A model generated the notes under the pieces. That model saw only the letters and a program-made list of their open reading frames with translations, ran no database searches and was not told where the DNA came from. From Bacillota bacterium (GTDB taxonomy: Bacteria; Bacillota; Clostridia; Peptostreptococcales; Anaerovoracaceae): a stretch of DNA of 12,580 bases. The translations under genes and the position numbers were made by a program. Below, in pieces: positions 1 through 7,547 of the stretch; position 1 is the first letter of the stretch; each line of letters begins with the position of its first letter. The DNA lies in contig JAEEUO010000007.1 of the NCBI GenBank assembly GCA_016286935.1, positions 1 to 12,580 of the forward strand. The letters run 5' to 3'.

Positions 1-1083
1 TCCCTTGAAATTCCGCCGTTTCCGGACGAAGTTCAGCGCCTCGCAGATCAGCGGCGTCACGACGCAGATCAGGGCGAGCGCGATCACGAGCCGGAGTCCG
101 ACGGCCTGGATCGAGAGGCGGTTGCAGAGTCCCTGCGCCGCGATCAGGACGATCATATGGTAGAGGTAGATATGGTAGCTGTTGCGGTCGATCCAGCGGA
201 CGACGCGGCCGTCCGGGAGCTTCGTGTCCGCGAGGCGTAGCGTCAGGCCGGACAGCTCCAGGATCGCGCTGACGTAGAAGGCGAGCTGGACGACGCCGAA
301 ATAGCCGATCGCGACGCCCCACTTCTCCGAGAACCACAGCAGGGCGAAGTAGATCGCCGTGACGGCGAGGAACAGCGCGTGGATCGCGTTCTTCCGCTCC
401 GTGAGGTACTCCGCCCAGCGGTCGTAGTTCGCGCCCGCGAGGCAGCCGAGCATCCAGACGGCGAGATACGAGAGGAAGATGCGGTCGGTGTAGTTGAGGA
501 TCGCGGTCCAGACCGACATCCCGCCGTTGATCCCGGGCAGGACCGATGCGGGGGCCTGGATGACCGGGCGGAACGCGAGCGTCGCGAAGCACGCGAACGC
601 GAAGAGGACCGTCGGGTTGCACCTCCGGACGAGAGCGCGCCAGAGCGGCATCAGAAGAATGAACTGGAACAGCGCGACGATGAAGTACGTATGGGACGAG
701 ATCGTGCCGAGCAGGTAGAACTGCGCGGCCTTTCCCAGCGTGAAGGGATAGCCGAACGCGAAGTGGTAGGCGACGTAATAGACCGTCACCGCGACGAGAT
801 ACGGAACGATGACCGACAGGAACCGCTTCCTGTAATACGTGCCGAGCGGCTCCGGCTCCTTCCGCAGGAACGATTTCAGGCCGGACAGGAACAGGAACCC
901 GTAGACGGCCATCGAGATGATCGTCCACGGCACATAGACGAGCCACCACCGCCCGCTCCCGCGCGGAAGCCCGACGACCGCTTCGCTGAGGAGATGGATG
1001 AAGATGACCATCACGCACAGCGCCGCGTTCATCAGCGACAGTTCCGGTTTTCGTTTTGTCCGGACGGATTCGTTCGTGTCCAT
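1..1083 (-). CDS. Acyltransferase-3 family membrane protein (3'-truncated by window edge)
   Basis: This is a multi-pass membrane protein of the acyltransferase 3 (OafA/YrhL-like) family, whose members transfer acyl groups to extracytoplasmic sugars or cell-surface polymers. The reading frame is open for 361 codons from the ATG at 1083 to base 1 without a stop, so the C-terminus lies outside; family members are often only slightly longer. Visible family features are a first membrane helix ending in a histidine (around residue 30, VMVIFIH), the FLFLSGLKSF segment (about 63-72) matching the usual FFxxSG motif, a following basic RKRFLSVIVPYL segment (85-96), and a late YHIYLYH motif near residue 310. 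A GGAAGGAAAG ribosome binding site (complement of 1094-1104) supports this start. It is transcribed divergently from the phosphodiesterase gene. The family call is firm; the acyl acceptor cannot be read from the sequence. Confidence 0.85.
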   Translation of the reverse strand, partial: MDTNESVRTKRKPELSLMNAALCVMVIFIHLLSEAVVGLPRGSGRWWLVYVPWTIISMAVYGFLFLSGLKSFLRKEPEPLGTYYRKRFLSVIVPYLVAVTVYYVAYHFAFGYPFTLGKAAQFYLLGTISSHTYFIVALFQFILLMPLWRALVRRCNPTVLFAFACFATLAFRPVIQAPASVLPGINGGMSVWTAILNYTDRIFLSYLAVWMLGCLAGANYDRWAEYLTERKNAIHALFLAVTAIYFALLWFSEKWGVAIGYFGVVQLAFYVSAILELSGLTLRLADTKLPDGRVVRWIDRNSYHIYLYHMIVLIAAQGLCNRLSIQAVGLRLVIALALICVVTPLICEALNFVRKRRNFKG

Positions 1084-1155
1084 AAAGGTTTCGCTTTCCT
1101 TCCCGCGAATAGAGGAGTACAATAGCAGTAGGTATCGGCTCGAAGCGACACCACT

Positions 1156-1184
1156 AACCTACAATATGTAGACGCGGTTGTCAA
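1156..1184 (-). promoter_or_regulatory. Candidate promoter with overlapping dyad for the acyltransferase gene
   Basis: On the minus strand a perfect TTGACA (complement of 1179-1184) is followed after 17 bases by TAGGTT (complement of 1156-1161), a weak -10 match. Between them lies a perfect inverted repeat CTACA-ATA-TGTAG (1159-1171), which would sit in the promoter spacer and could bind a repressor. The same dyad contains TACAAT on the plus strand, which might act as a -10 for the divergent phosphodiesterase gene, although no good -35 precedes it. This is inference from motifs only. Confidence 0.35.
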
Positions 1185-1224
1185 TCGGCGCCCCCGCCTT
1201 TTGCCGGGCCGAAAGGGAGTTTTT

Positions 1225-2148
1225 ATGAAGACAAAGAACACGAAACGGATGCTTCCGCCGCTCTCGCCGGACAGAAAGCGCGCCATCAGAGCCCGCAAGC
1301 GCCGCGACGCGCTCCGGAAGATCCCGTTCGCCGCCGTCACGCTGGCGGCCGGCACGCTTCTCTATCTCATCGTGCCGCACCGCGCCCCCAACGTCGCGGT
1401 CGCCCCGTTTATCGGGAGGAACTTCGCCCACCGCGGGCTCCATACCCCCGACAAATCGATCCCCGAGAATTCCCTCGCCGCGTTCGACGCCGCCTGCCGG
1501 AAGGGCTACGGCTCCGAGCTCGACGTCCAGCTCTCCAACGACGGTCAGGTCTTCGTCTTCCACGACGACACGCTCGACCGCGTGACCGGAACGCCGGGCG
1601 TCGCGGAATTCCTGCCCTGGAGCGAGCTGAAGACGCTCCGCCTCTGCGGCACGGACGAGACGATCCCGCTGTTCGAGGACGTCCTCAGGACCGTGGACGG
1701 CCGGACGCCTCTGATCGTCGAACTGAAATCCACCGAGCGCTATCCCGAACTCTGCGAAAAGACGCTCGATCTCCTTCTCCGCTCCCGCGAGGAGACCGGC
1801 CTCGAATTCTGCGTCGAATCGTTCGACCCGCGCATCGTGGCGTGGTTCAAAAAGAACGCGCCGCTGATCGTCCGCGGCCAGCTCTCCGCCCCGACGGAAA
1901 ACCTCGCCGGCGAAAACCCGACGCTGCTCCGGAAGTTCCAGTCGTTCGCCTGCGGGAACCTCCTCGCGAACGTTCTCGGCCGCCCGAACTTCATCGCCTA
2001 CCGCGTCGGCCCGAAGCCGTTCCCCGTCGCGCTCTGCCGGAAGCTCGGCGCGCCGCTCGTCGTCTGGACGAGCCTCGACCCGAAGGAGGAACAGACCGCC
2101 GACTGCGTCATCTTCCAGTTCTATGAACCGTCCCCGCGGTTCCGCTGA
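1225..2148 (+). CDS. Membrane-anchored glycerophosphodiester phosphodiesterase
   Basis: This 307-residue protein belongs to the GDPD family (TIM-barrel enzymes that hydrolyse glycerophosphodiesters to glycerol-3-phosphate and an alcohol, using a divalent metal). A very basic N-terminal tail (1-32) precedes one membrane helix (about 33-51), so the catalytic domain should face outside the cell; there is no lipobox cysteine. Catalytic features are intact: the AHRG motif (H69, R70) followed by PENSLAAF, E98 and D100 in SELDVQL, H113 in FVFHDDTLDR, and E166 in LIVELKS. The ATG at 1225 is chosen because AAAGGGAG lies just upstream; an in-frame TTG at 1201 has no such support. It leads a plus-strand trio, ending 45 bases before the transporter. 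Possible substrates are lipid head groups or lipoteichoic acid fragments; the sequence does not decide between them. Confidence 0.9.
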   Translation: MKTKNTKRMLPPLSPDRKRAIRARKRRDALRKIPFAAVTLAAGTLLYLIVPHRAPNVAVAPFIGRNFAHRGLHTPDKSIPENSLAAFDAACRKGYGSELDVQLSNDGQVFVFHDDTLDRVTGTPGVAEFLPWSELKTLRLCGTDETIPLFEDVLRTVDGRTPLIVELKSTERYPELCEKTLDLLLRSREETGLEFCVESFDPRIVAWFKKNAPLIVRGQLSAPTENLAGENPTLLRKFQSFACGNLLANVLGRPNFIAYRVGPKPFPVALCRKLGAPLVVWTSLDPKEEQTADCVIFQFYEPSPRFR

Positions 2149-2193
2149 TCTCTCCGTTATCGACCCGCTGCCCCCGCCAAAAAGGAGTTCCCC

Positions 2194-3780
2194 ATGAAAA
2201 CCATGAAACTCAGCTACAAGCGCACGATCTTCGTCGGATTCGCGTTCTTCCTGATCTGCCTCTTCTGGCAGGCCTACGACACGATCATCCCGAAGATCCT
2301 GACCGACAAATTCGGCATGAGCCAGACCGGATCGGGCTTCATCATGGCCCTCGACAACATCCTCGCGCTGTTCATGCTCCCGCTGTTCGGCAACATCTCC
2401 GACAAGTGCAAGAGCAAGTACGGCCGCCGGACGCCGTTCATCGTCGTCGGCACGATCCTCTCCGTCATCCTGCTCTTCACGCTGACGTTCGCCGACGCGG
2501 CCCAGCTGAAGCAGGTCGCCGACGTCGCCCCGACGAATCCGGACGCCCAGACGATCCTCTATGACGCGGATCTGACGATCCGGACGCCCGCCGGCAAGAC
2601 GGTCGTCGTGAAGGAGGAGTTCTCCCGCGAAGAGTTCCAGGCGATCCCGATGACGCTCCACGACGGCTCTGCGAACCCCGAGTACGCGAGCTACGTCATC
2701 CCGGCCCGCCAGGCCTACGCCTCGACGATGACGGCGGCGAACAACAAGCCGCTCATCTTCTTCATCGTCGTCCTTTTGCTGCTCCTGATCGCGATGGCGA
2801 CGTTCCGGAGCCCCGCGGTCGCGCTGATGCCTGACGTCACGCTGAAGCCGCTCCGCTCGAAGGCGAACTCGATCATCAACTTAATGGGGGCGCTCGGCGG
2901 GATCGTCGTCTTGATACTCGGCATGGTCTTCGGCACGGGCAAATCGATGAACGTGCTGATGAGCTACCGGACGTACTTCCTGATCTGCTGCGGCATCATG
3001 CTCGTGGCGCTCGGCCTCTTCCTCTGGCAGGTCCGCGAACCGAAATTCGTACAGGAGATGCAGGAGAAATCCGCCGAGCTCGGCCTCGATACCGAAGCGG
3101 AGGAGGACTACGAGGAGATCATCCGCGAGGCGGACGAGAAGGCCGCCGAAGCCGGCCAGGAGGCGCCCGTCCGCAAGAAGACGCTCTCCGCGGACGAAAA
3201 GAAATCGCTCTACCTGATCCTCGCCTCCGTCATCCTCTGGTTCCTCGGCTACAACGCCATCACCTCGAAATACTCCGTCTACGCCTCGAGCGTCCTCGGC
3301 CTCGACTACGCGATGACGCTGACGATCGCCAGCGCCGCCGCCATCGTCGCCTACATCCCCGCCGGCATCATCGCCTCGAAGATCGGCCGCCGGAAGACGA
3401 TCCTCGCGGGCGTCGTCCTGCTCGCGGCGTCGTTCCTGTTCGCGTCGTTCATGACCGCCGGCTCCTCGCCGATCCTGATGAACATCTTCTTCGTCACCGC
3501 CGGCATCGGCTGGGCGACGATCAACGTCAACTCCTACCCGATGGTCGTCGAGCTCGCGACGGGCGACGAAGTCGGCAAATACACCGGATTCTACTACACC
3601 GCCTCGATGGCCGCCCAGACCGTGACGCCGATCTTCTCCGGCTTCCTGATGGACCACCTCGGGATGCGGATCCTCTTCCCGTACGGCGCCCTCTTCGTCG
3701 CGGCCGCGTTCGTGACGATGATGTTCGTCCGCCACGGCGACAGCGTCCTGCTTGCTCCCTCGAAGAAAAAGGAAGCGTAA
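2194..3780 (+). CDS. MFS transporter, SLC45/GPH-like
   Basis: This is a 528-residue major facilitator with about 12 membrane helices, resembling the SLC45/sucrose-transporter and glycoside-cation symporter branch. Visible signatures are the cytoplasmic loop 2-3 motif SDKCKSKYGRR (69-79), RSPAVALMPD in loop 4-5 (205-214), and the second-half repeat SKIGRR (395-400). Two long inserts stand out: an extracytoplasmic segment between helices 3 and 4 (about 101-185) and a strongly acidic central cytoplasmic loop (about 281-337, rich in Glu and Asp). The start is fixed by AAGGAG eight bases before the ATG. The stop lies only three bases before the YibE/F gene, so the two are almost certainly co-transcribed. 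The substrate is unknown; a sugar, or a product of the neighbouring phosphodiesterase, are guesses. Confidence 0.85.
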   Translation: MKTMKLSYKRTIFVGFAFFLICLFWQAYDTIIPKILTDKFGMSQTGSGFIMALDNILALFMLPLFGNISDKCKSKYGRRTPFIVVGTILSVILLFTLTFADAAQLKQVADVAPTNPDAQTILYDADLTIRTPAGKTVVVKEEFSREEFQAIPMTLHDGSANPEYASYVIPARQAYASTMTAANNKPLIFFIVVLLLLLIAMATFRSPAVALMPDVTLKPLRSKANSIINLMGALGGIVVLILGMVFGTGKSMNVLMSYRTYFLICCGIMLVALGLFLWQVREPKFVQEMQEKSAELGLDTEAEEDYEEIIREADEKAAEAGQEAPVRKKTLSADEKKSLYLILASVILWFLGYNAITSKYSVYASSVLGLDYAMTLTIASAAAIVAYIPAGIIASKIGRRKTILAGVVLLAASFLFASFMTAGSSPILMNIFFVTAGIGWATINVNSYPMVVELATGDEVGKYTGFYYTASMAAQTVTPIFSGFLMDHLGMRILFPYGALFVAAAFVTMMFVRHGDSVLLAPSKKKEA

Positions 3781-3783
3781 CGA

Positions 3784-5007
3784 ATGGCAACGACGAAAGG
3801 CGCTAAAACAAAATTCCGGAACCGGGTCATCATCTACTTCGTGACGTTCATCCTCTCCGTCGTCTATCTGATCGTCGGCAACCGCATCGCGACGGACGGG
3901 CAGGAGATCTTTCCGTCCGACTACGAAGGGTCCGTGCGCGCGCGGGTCGAGGTCATCAACGACGTGCGCGAGGCGAACTACGCGCTCGAAGGCATGGAGC
4001 CGATGACCGGCTACACGATCTACTTCGAGGCGCGGATCCTCCAGGGTTCCCAGAAAAACGAGGTCGTCTACTCGATGCAGACGATCGACCCGTATTACTA
4101 TCCCCAGCCGAAGCAGGTCACGGTGGGCGACCGGATCCTGATCTTCCCCGATTCGGATATGGATGAGAACGCCGACTGGATCATGCTCGAGTACGTCCGG
4201 ACCGACGCGCTCGTCTGGCTCGGGGTGATCTTCGCCGTTCTGCTCCTGCTCTTCGGCCGGATCAAGGGCTTCAACACGCTCGTCTCGCTCGCGTTCACGT
4301 GCCTCGCGGTGTTCAGCGTCTTCATCCCCGCCGTCCTCGCGGGCCAGAACGTCTACGTCTGGGCGATCGTGACGTGCGTCTACATCATCATCATGACGCT
4401 TCTGATCGTCTACGGCGTCAACCGCAAATCGATCGCGTCGGGGATCGGCTGCATCGCGGGCGTCGCGACGGCAGGCCTCATCACCCTGATCATGGACAGG
4501 ATCATCCACCTCACCGGCATGCTCAACGAGGAGTCGCTCTACCTCTCGATGTACAACGCGAAGATCGACCTCAAGGCCGTCATCTTCGCCGCGGTCATCA
4601 TCGGCGCGATCGGCGCCGTCATGGACGTTTCGATGTCGATCTCCTCGTCGCTCACCGAGATCTCGATCGTGTCGCGCGATCCGACGCCGCGGAAGCTCAT
4701 CCGCTCGGGCCTCGCGATCGGCCGCGACATCATGGGCACGATGGCGAACACGCTCGTCCTTGCCTACATCGGCTCGTCGATCTCCGTCGTCCTGCTCCTC
4801 GTCGCCCACAACAGATCCCTGCTCGAGCTGATGAACCGCGAGATGATCGTCGTCGACGTCCTCCAGGCGCTCGTCGGATCGTTCGGCATCCTCCTGACGA
4901 TCCCGCTGACGTCGCTCGTCTGCGCGATCCTCTTCCGCCGGTCCCAAAAAGCCCGCGAACAAGCAAAAGCCGCCCGCGAGGGGTGGCTTGACACAGAGGC
5001 TCGATAA
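3784..5007 (+). CDS. YibE/F family membrane protein
   Basis: This 407-residue integral membrane protein resembles the YibE/F family, whose biochemical role is not established. It has a short basic N-terminus, one membrane helix (about 13-32), an extracytoplasmic domain of about 105 residues (35-140), and then a cluster of roughly seven membrane helices (142 to about 390) with Gly-rich and small-residue-rich stretches such as GAIGAVMDVSMS near the middle, typical of the family. The C-terminal tail is charged and cytoplasmic. Its ribosome binding site (AAGGAAG) lies inside the last codons of the transporter gene, three bases upstream by stop-to-start spacing, which indicates translational linkage. 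It ends the plus-strand trio; only 24 bases separate it from the convergent regulator gene, and those hold no convincing terminator. Confidence 0.8.
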   Translation: MATTKGAKTKFRNRVIIYFVTFILSVVYLIVGNRIATDGQEIFPSDYEGSVRARVEVINDVREANYALEGMEPMTGYTIYFEARILQGSQKNEVVYSMQTIDPYYYPQPKQVTVGDRILIFPDSDMDENADWIMLEYVRTDALVWLGVIFAVLLLLFGRIKGFNTLVSLAFTCLAVFSVFIPAVLAGQNVYVWAIVTCVYIIIMTLLIVYGVNRKSIASGIGCIAGVATAGLITLIMDRIIHLTGMLNEESLYLSMYNAKIDLKAVIFAAVIIGAIGAVMDVSMSISSSLTEISIVSRDPTPRKLIRSGLAIGRDIMGTMANTLVLAYIGSSISVVLLLVAHNRSLLELMNREMIVVDVLQALVGSFGILLTIPLTSLVCAILFRRSQKAREQAKAAREGWLDTEAR

Positions 5008-5031
5008 CAACTTTTCCGGAGCGGTTCCGTA

Positions 5032-5349
5032 CTATTCGAACTTCCGCACGGCGCTCAGATACCGTCCGAGCACCCCGATGTTCACGTAATAGTACGAGAA
5101 CCGCTCTTCTTTTTTGATTTCGATGAGGCCGGAGCGCGCGAGCGCCGCGACGTGCTGGGAGATCGTCGCCTGGGCGTAGTCGAACGCCTGCACGAGGTCC
5201 TTGTTGCAGACCTTCTCGCGTTCACGGTTGCGCAGATAGATGTACCGGAAGATCCGGAGCCTCGCGGGGTGCGCGAGCGCGTCCGAGATCTGCGCGGTGA
5301 AGAGGATCTCCTCGTCGTTCATCGTATCGGTCTGTTTTCTGAGGCGCAT
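5032..5349 (-). CDS. ArsR-like winged-helix transcriptional regulator
   Basis: A small 105-residue DNA-binding protein with an ArsR/SmtB-type winged helix: ALAHPARLRIFRYI (25-37) is the first conserved helix, Q60-ATISQHVAALARSGLI (about 60-76) is the helix-turn-recognition helix, and KKEERFSYYYVN (79-90) is the wing. The usual ELCVCDL metal site is absent; the only cysteine is C48 in KVCNKDL, so metal sensing is unlikely and it may be an autoregulator or respond to another signal. The ATG at 5349 is preferred because AGGA lies eight bases upstream; the internal ATG at 5322 lacks one. The gene begins 24 bases after the LTA-synthase-like gene on the same strand, so the two are probably one transcript and the regulator may control that enzyme. 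No recognised operator was identified. Confidence 0.85.
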   Translation of the reverse strand: MRLRKQTDTMNDEEILFTAQISDALAHPARLRIFRYIYLRNREREKVCNKDLVQAFDYAQATISQHVAALARSGLIEIKKEERFSYYYVNIGVLGRYLSAVRKFE

Positions 5350-5373
5350 GGTCCGGTCCTTTCCGCGGTTCCG

Positions 5374-7377
5374 CTACTTCGCGTAGATGTTGTTGTGTTT
5401 CAGGTAATACTGGCAGTACAGGATCTCCCGCTCGCGCGCAAGGACCTCTTCGCCCGGGTCCTTCGCGAAGGTGCCGTCCGCCAGAACGTAGAACTCCGCC
5501 TCGCGGTTGACCGCGATCGCCTGCTCCCTTTGGAAGTCGCGCTCAAGCTGCATGAACGCGGGGCCTTCCCAGCCGGCCATGTCGAACAGCTTTCCGATCA
5601 GGAAGAACGGGGACGAACAGCCGCCGTCGCCCGAGAACCGGGCCGTCTTCTCCTCTTCGGAGAGGCCCTCCCCGAGGACCTCCTTCGCCGCGTCGTTCAT
5701 CCAGATCACGTAGCTCGTCGAGAAGTAGTTGAGCATGCCCTCCTCCGTGCCGAGATCGAGATTGATGCCGAGGCCCTCGTAGACGCTGTTGCCGCCGCCG
5801 AGCCACGGTTTGTGGTCGCCGAAGAAGATCAGCGCGATCGGCCGGTCGGATCCGCGCGCGTGGTCGACGAACGTTCCGAGCGCCTGATTCGTCTGGTAGA
5901 TGCCGTTGAAGTAGTTGCTGAGGATGTTCCGGAGCCCGTCGCCGCCCTCCTGACCCGCGAACTGCGTTTCCGAAACGAAGCGGATCGCCGGCGCGGACGC
6001 GTCGCTGTAGGGCGCGTGGTTCTGGTAGGTGACGTTGAAGTTGAAGTACGGCTTCGTTTTGTCGCGCTCCTCGTACAGGCGCCACACGTCCTCGAGGAAG
6101 ACCGCGTCGGGAACGATGCCGTCCTCGTATCCGAACGCTTCGTAGCGGTTCTGGCGGAAGTAGTACTCGTCGAAGCCGAGCCGTTCGTTGATGTTGCGGC
6201 GGTTGTAGAACCAGTTTTCGCCCGGGTGCGCGCCGGTCACGGTGTAGCCCTGGTCCTTGAAGTAGCGGACGAATGACGTCGAGTCTTCGTAGTAATCGTC
6301 GTTCGACGTGTCGAAGCCGGTCAGGAAGTTGCGTTCGCTGTTGATCGTCCGGGCCGCGAAGATGTTCGTGACGAGCTGCCCGGAAACGCCTTCCGCGCAG
6401 ATCCTGTGCCATTCGCCGTAGATGTCGACGTCGTCCGTGAAGTCGATCTCGTCATAACCGGAAAAGTCCGCGAACGCCTCGAGCATGACGGCGATGACGT
6501 CGATCTTTTTGTCCTCCGGGATGTCGGCGTCGGTGTAGCGGGCGAGAATACTCTTCGCGAGCTCTTCGGAATAGCCGTCGACGGGGCGTTCGACCGAACG
6601 GTAGACCGAGCGGAAGAACGAGAACACGAACCCGTGGGAGACGTACTGGTCGGCCGGATCGTAGCGCTGGAGGTACGTCGAATCGCTCGCGAGGTCCGTA
6701 TAGTAGTACGCGGATTCGCTGTTGTACAGCGGGAAGATGACGAGGGCGATGAGCGCGATCAAAATCGCGAGGCAAACGGCTCGAACGGTCAGGGCGGCAG
6801 ACCGGCGGACGGTCTTTCCGGTCTTTCCTTCACGGAAGCGGCGCCGCCGGACGATGCTCATCGCGACGAAGGCCGCGAGCAGAAGGCCGAAGAGGACGAT
6901 CTCCGCGATCATCCAGCGCGTCAGGACGATCGGATAGCGCTCCGAGATGTTCCCGACCTCGCGGAGGATCCGCAGATCGGCCGCGACGACCGGATCGCTG
7001 CGGTAATAGATCTTGAAATAGTTCGTGAACGACCCGAAGAGGAAGATGACCATCGGAGGGATCGCCGCCGCCCACACGCGCCCCGTGAGGAGCCAGAAGC
7101 CGACCGTGAGAACGACGACCGGCAGGAGGTTCAGCGCGATCACGATCGGATGCGTGAGAAAATCGCGCGTCAGCTCAGCCGTCACGTTTCCGTAGCGCGC
7201 CGTGTTCAAAAGGACCGCGAGGCCGAGCGCGGCGCCGAACAGGACCGCGAGGATCCCGTCGATCGCGATCTGCTTCCGGGTCAGGCTGAACCGGCGTTCC
7301 TTCTTCGCGTGCTTTCCCGCCCTGCGCACCGTGCGCGGCGCGGGTGCCGCCGTTTGTTTTTCGTTTTCCTTCGTCAT
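5374..7377 (-). CDS. LtaS-type phosphoglycerol transferase / sulfatase-fold enzyme
   Basis: This 667-residue protein has the architecture of lipoteichoic acid synthases and related phosphoglycerol transferases, which move glycerolphosphate from phosphatidylglycerol onto a growing surface polymer. A basic N-terminus is followed by five membrane helices (about 36-57, 77-97, 100-118, 155-176, 197-218) and a large extracellular alkaline-phosphatase/sulfatase-fold domain. Catalytic residues visible are E300 in VIAVMLEAF (metal ligand), T344 in AARTINSE (the expected nucleophile), H454 in YQNHAPY, and D521-H522 in FFGDHKPW (metal ligands). The ATG at 7377, with GGAGAAG upstream, is preferred over an in-frame TTG at 7407. 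It follows rlmH after a 170-base gap containing the 44-bp repeats, and precedes the ArsR-like gene. A paralogue that modifies another polymer cannot be excluded, so no gene symbol is assigned. Confidence 0.88.
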   Translation of the reverse strand: MTKENEKQTAAPAPRTVRRAGKHAKKERRFSLTRKQIAIDGILAVLFGAALGLAVLLNTARYGNVTAELTRDFLTHPIVIALNLLPVVVLTVGFWLLTGRVWAAAIPPMVIFLFGSFTNYFKIYYRSDPVVAADLRILREVGNISERYPIVLTRWMIAEIVLFGLLLAAFVAMSIVRRRRFREGKTGKTVRRSAALTVRAVCLAILIALIALVIFPLYNSESAYYYTDLASDSTYLQRYDPADQYVSHGFVFSFFRSVYRSVERPVDGYSEELAKSILARYTDADIPEDKKIDVIAVMLEAFADFSGYDEIDFTDDVDIYGEWHRICAEGVSGQLVTNIFAARTINSERNFLTGFDTSNDDYYEDSTSFVRYFKDQGYTVTGAHPGENWFYNRRNINERLGFDEYYFRQNRYEAFGYEDGIVPDAVFLEDVWRLYEERDKTKPYFNFNVTYQNHAPYSDASAPAIRFVSETQFAGQEGGDGLRNILSNYFNGIYQTNQALGTFVDHARGSDRPIALIFFGDHKPWLGGGNSVYEGLGINLDLGTEEGMLNYFSTSYVIWMNDAAKEVLGEGLSEEEKTARFSGDGGCSSPFFLIGKLFDMAGWEGPAFMQLERDFQREQAIAVNREAEFYVLADGTFAKDPGEEVLAREREILYCQYYLKHNNIYAK

Positions 7378-7399
7378 GGGATCGTTTTCTTCTCCGTCT

Positions 7400-7416
7400 C
7401 CGGCCAAAAGCGCCGG
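7400..7416 (-). other. Small hairpin in the leader of the LtaS-type gene
   Basis: On the minus strand CCGGC and GCCGG (complement of 7412-7416 and 7400-7404) form a five-base-pair stem with a seven-base loop containing TTTT. It lies directly upstream of the ribosome binding site of the LtaS-type gene. No poly-T tract follows, so it is not a terminator. It could influence translation start, but a stem this short may also be chance in GC-rich DNA. Confidence 0.3.
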
Positions 7417-7434
7417 GGGCTGTTTTATGAATAC

Positions 7435-7541
7435 CGGTACGCAAGAGCGCCGTTCGCGCTCTTCTGCCGTTTGATCATCGGTACGCAGGAGCGCCTGTCG
7501 CGCTCTTCTGCCGTTTGGTCACCGGTACGCAAGAGCGCCTG
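7435..7541. repeat. 44-bp tandem repeat, 2.4 copies, each full copy with a hairpin
   Basis: Units start at CGGTACGC at 7435, 7479 and 7523, an exact 44-base period. Units 1 and 2 agree at 39 of 44 positions; unit 3 is cut short after about 19 bases, just before the rlmH stop. Unit 1 has a perfect eight-base-pair inverted repeat, AAGAGCGC (7443-7450) and GCGCTCTT (7456-7463), around a five-base loop. Unit 2 has the same arms (7487-7494, 7500-7507) with one change at 7488, which gives G-U in plus-strand RNA but A-C in minus-strand RNA. Unit 3 keeps only the AAGAGCGC arm. The array fills most of the gap between rlmH and the LtaS-type gene. No poly-T tract follows the hairpins, so they are not ordinary terminators. 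Confidence 0.85.
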
Positions 7542-7547
7542 TTGCAC

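Noticed and set aside
1159..2661. A 500-codon open frame on the minus strand antisense to the phosphodiesterase and transporter
   Set aside because: The product is a low-complexity Arg/Glu/Asp-rich protein without recognisable domains, produced by GC-rich codon bias opposite real genes.
2881..5010. A 709-codon open frame antisense to the transporter and the YibE/F gene
   Set aside because: It is an Asp/Arg/His-rich mirror of two well-supported membrane protein genes and has no family features.
5008..5031. Bidirectional terminator between the convergent YibE/F and ArsR-like genes
   Set aside because: Only a four-base-pair stem (CGGA/TCCG) with no proper T tract is present, too weak to call.
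5152..6276. A 374-codon plus-strand frame across the ArsR-like and LtaS-type genes
   Set aside because: It has no recognisable domain and overlaps two genes whose catalytic or DNA-binding motifs are clear on the other strand.
7435..7541. CRISPR array
   Set aside because: The unit repeats as a whole with no variable spacers, there are under three copies, and no cas genes are nearby.
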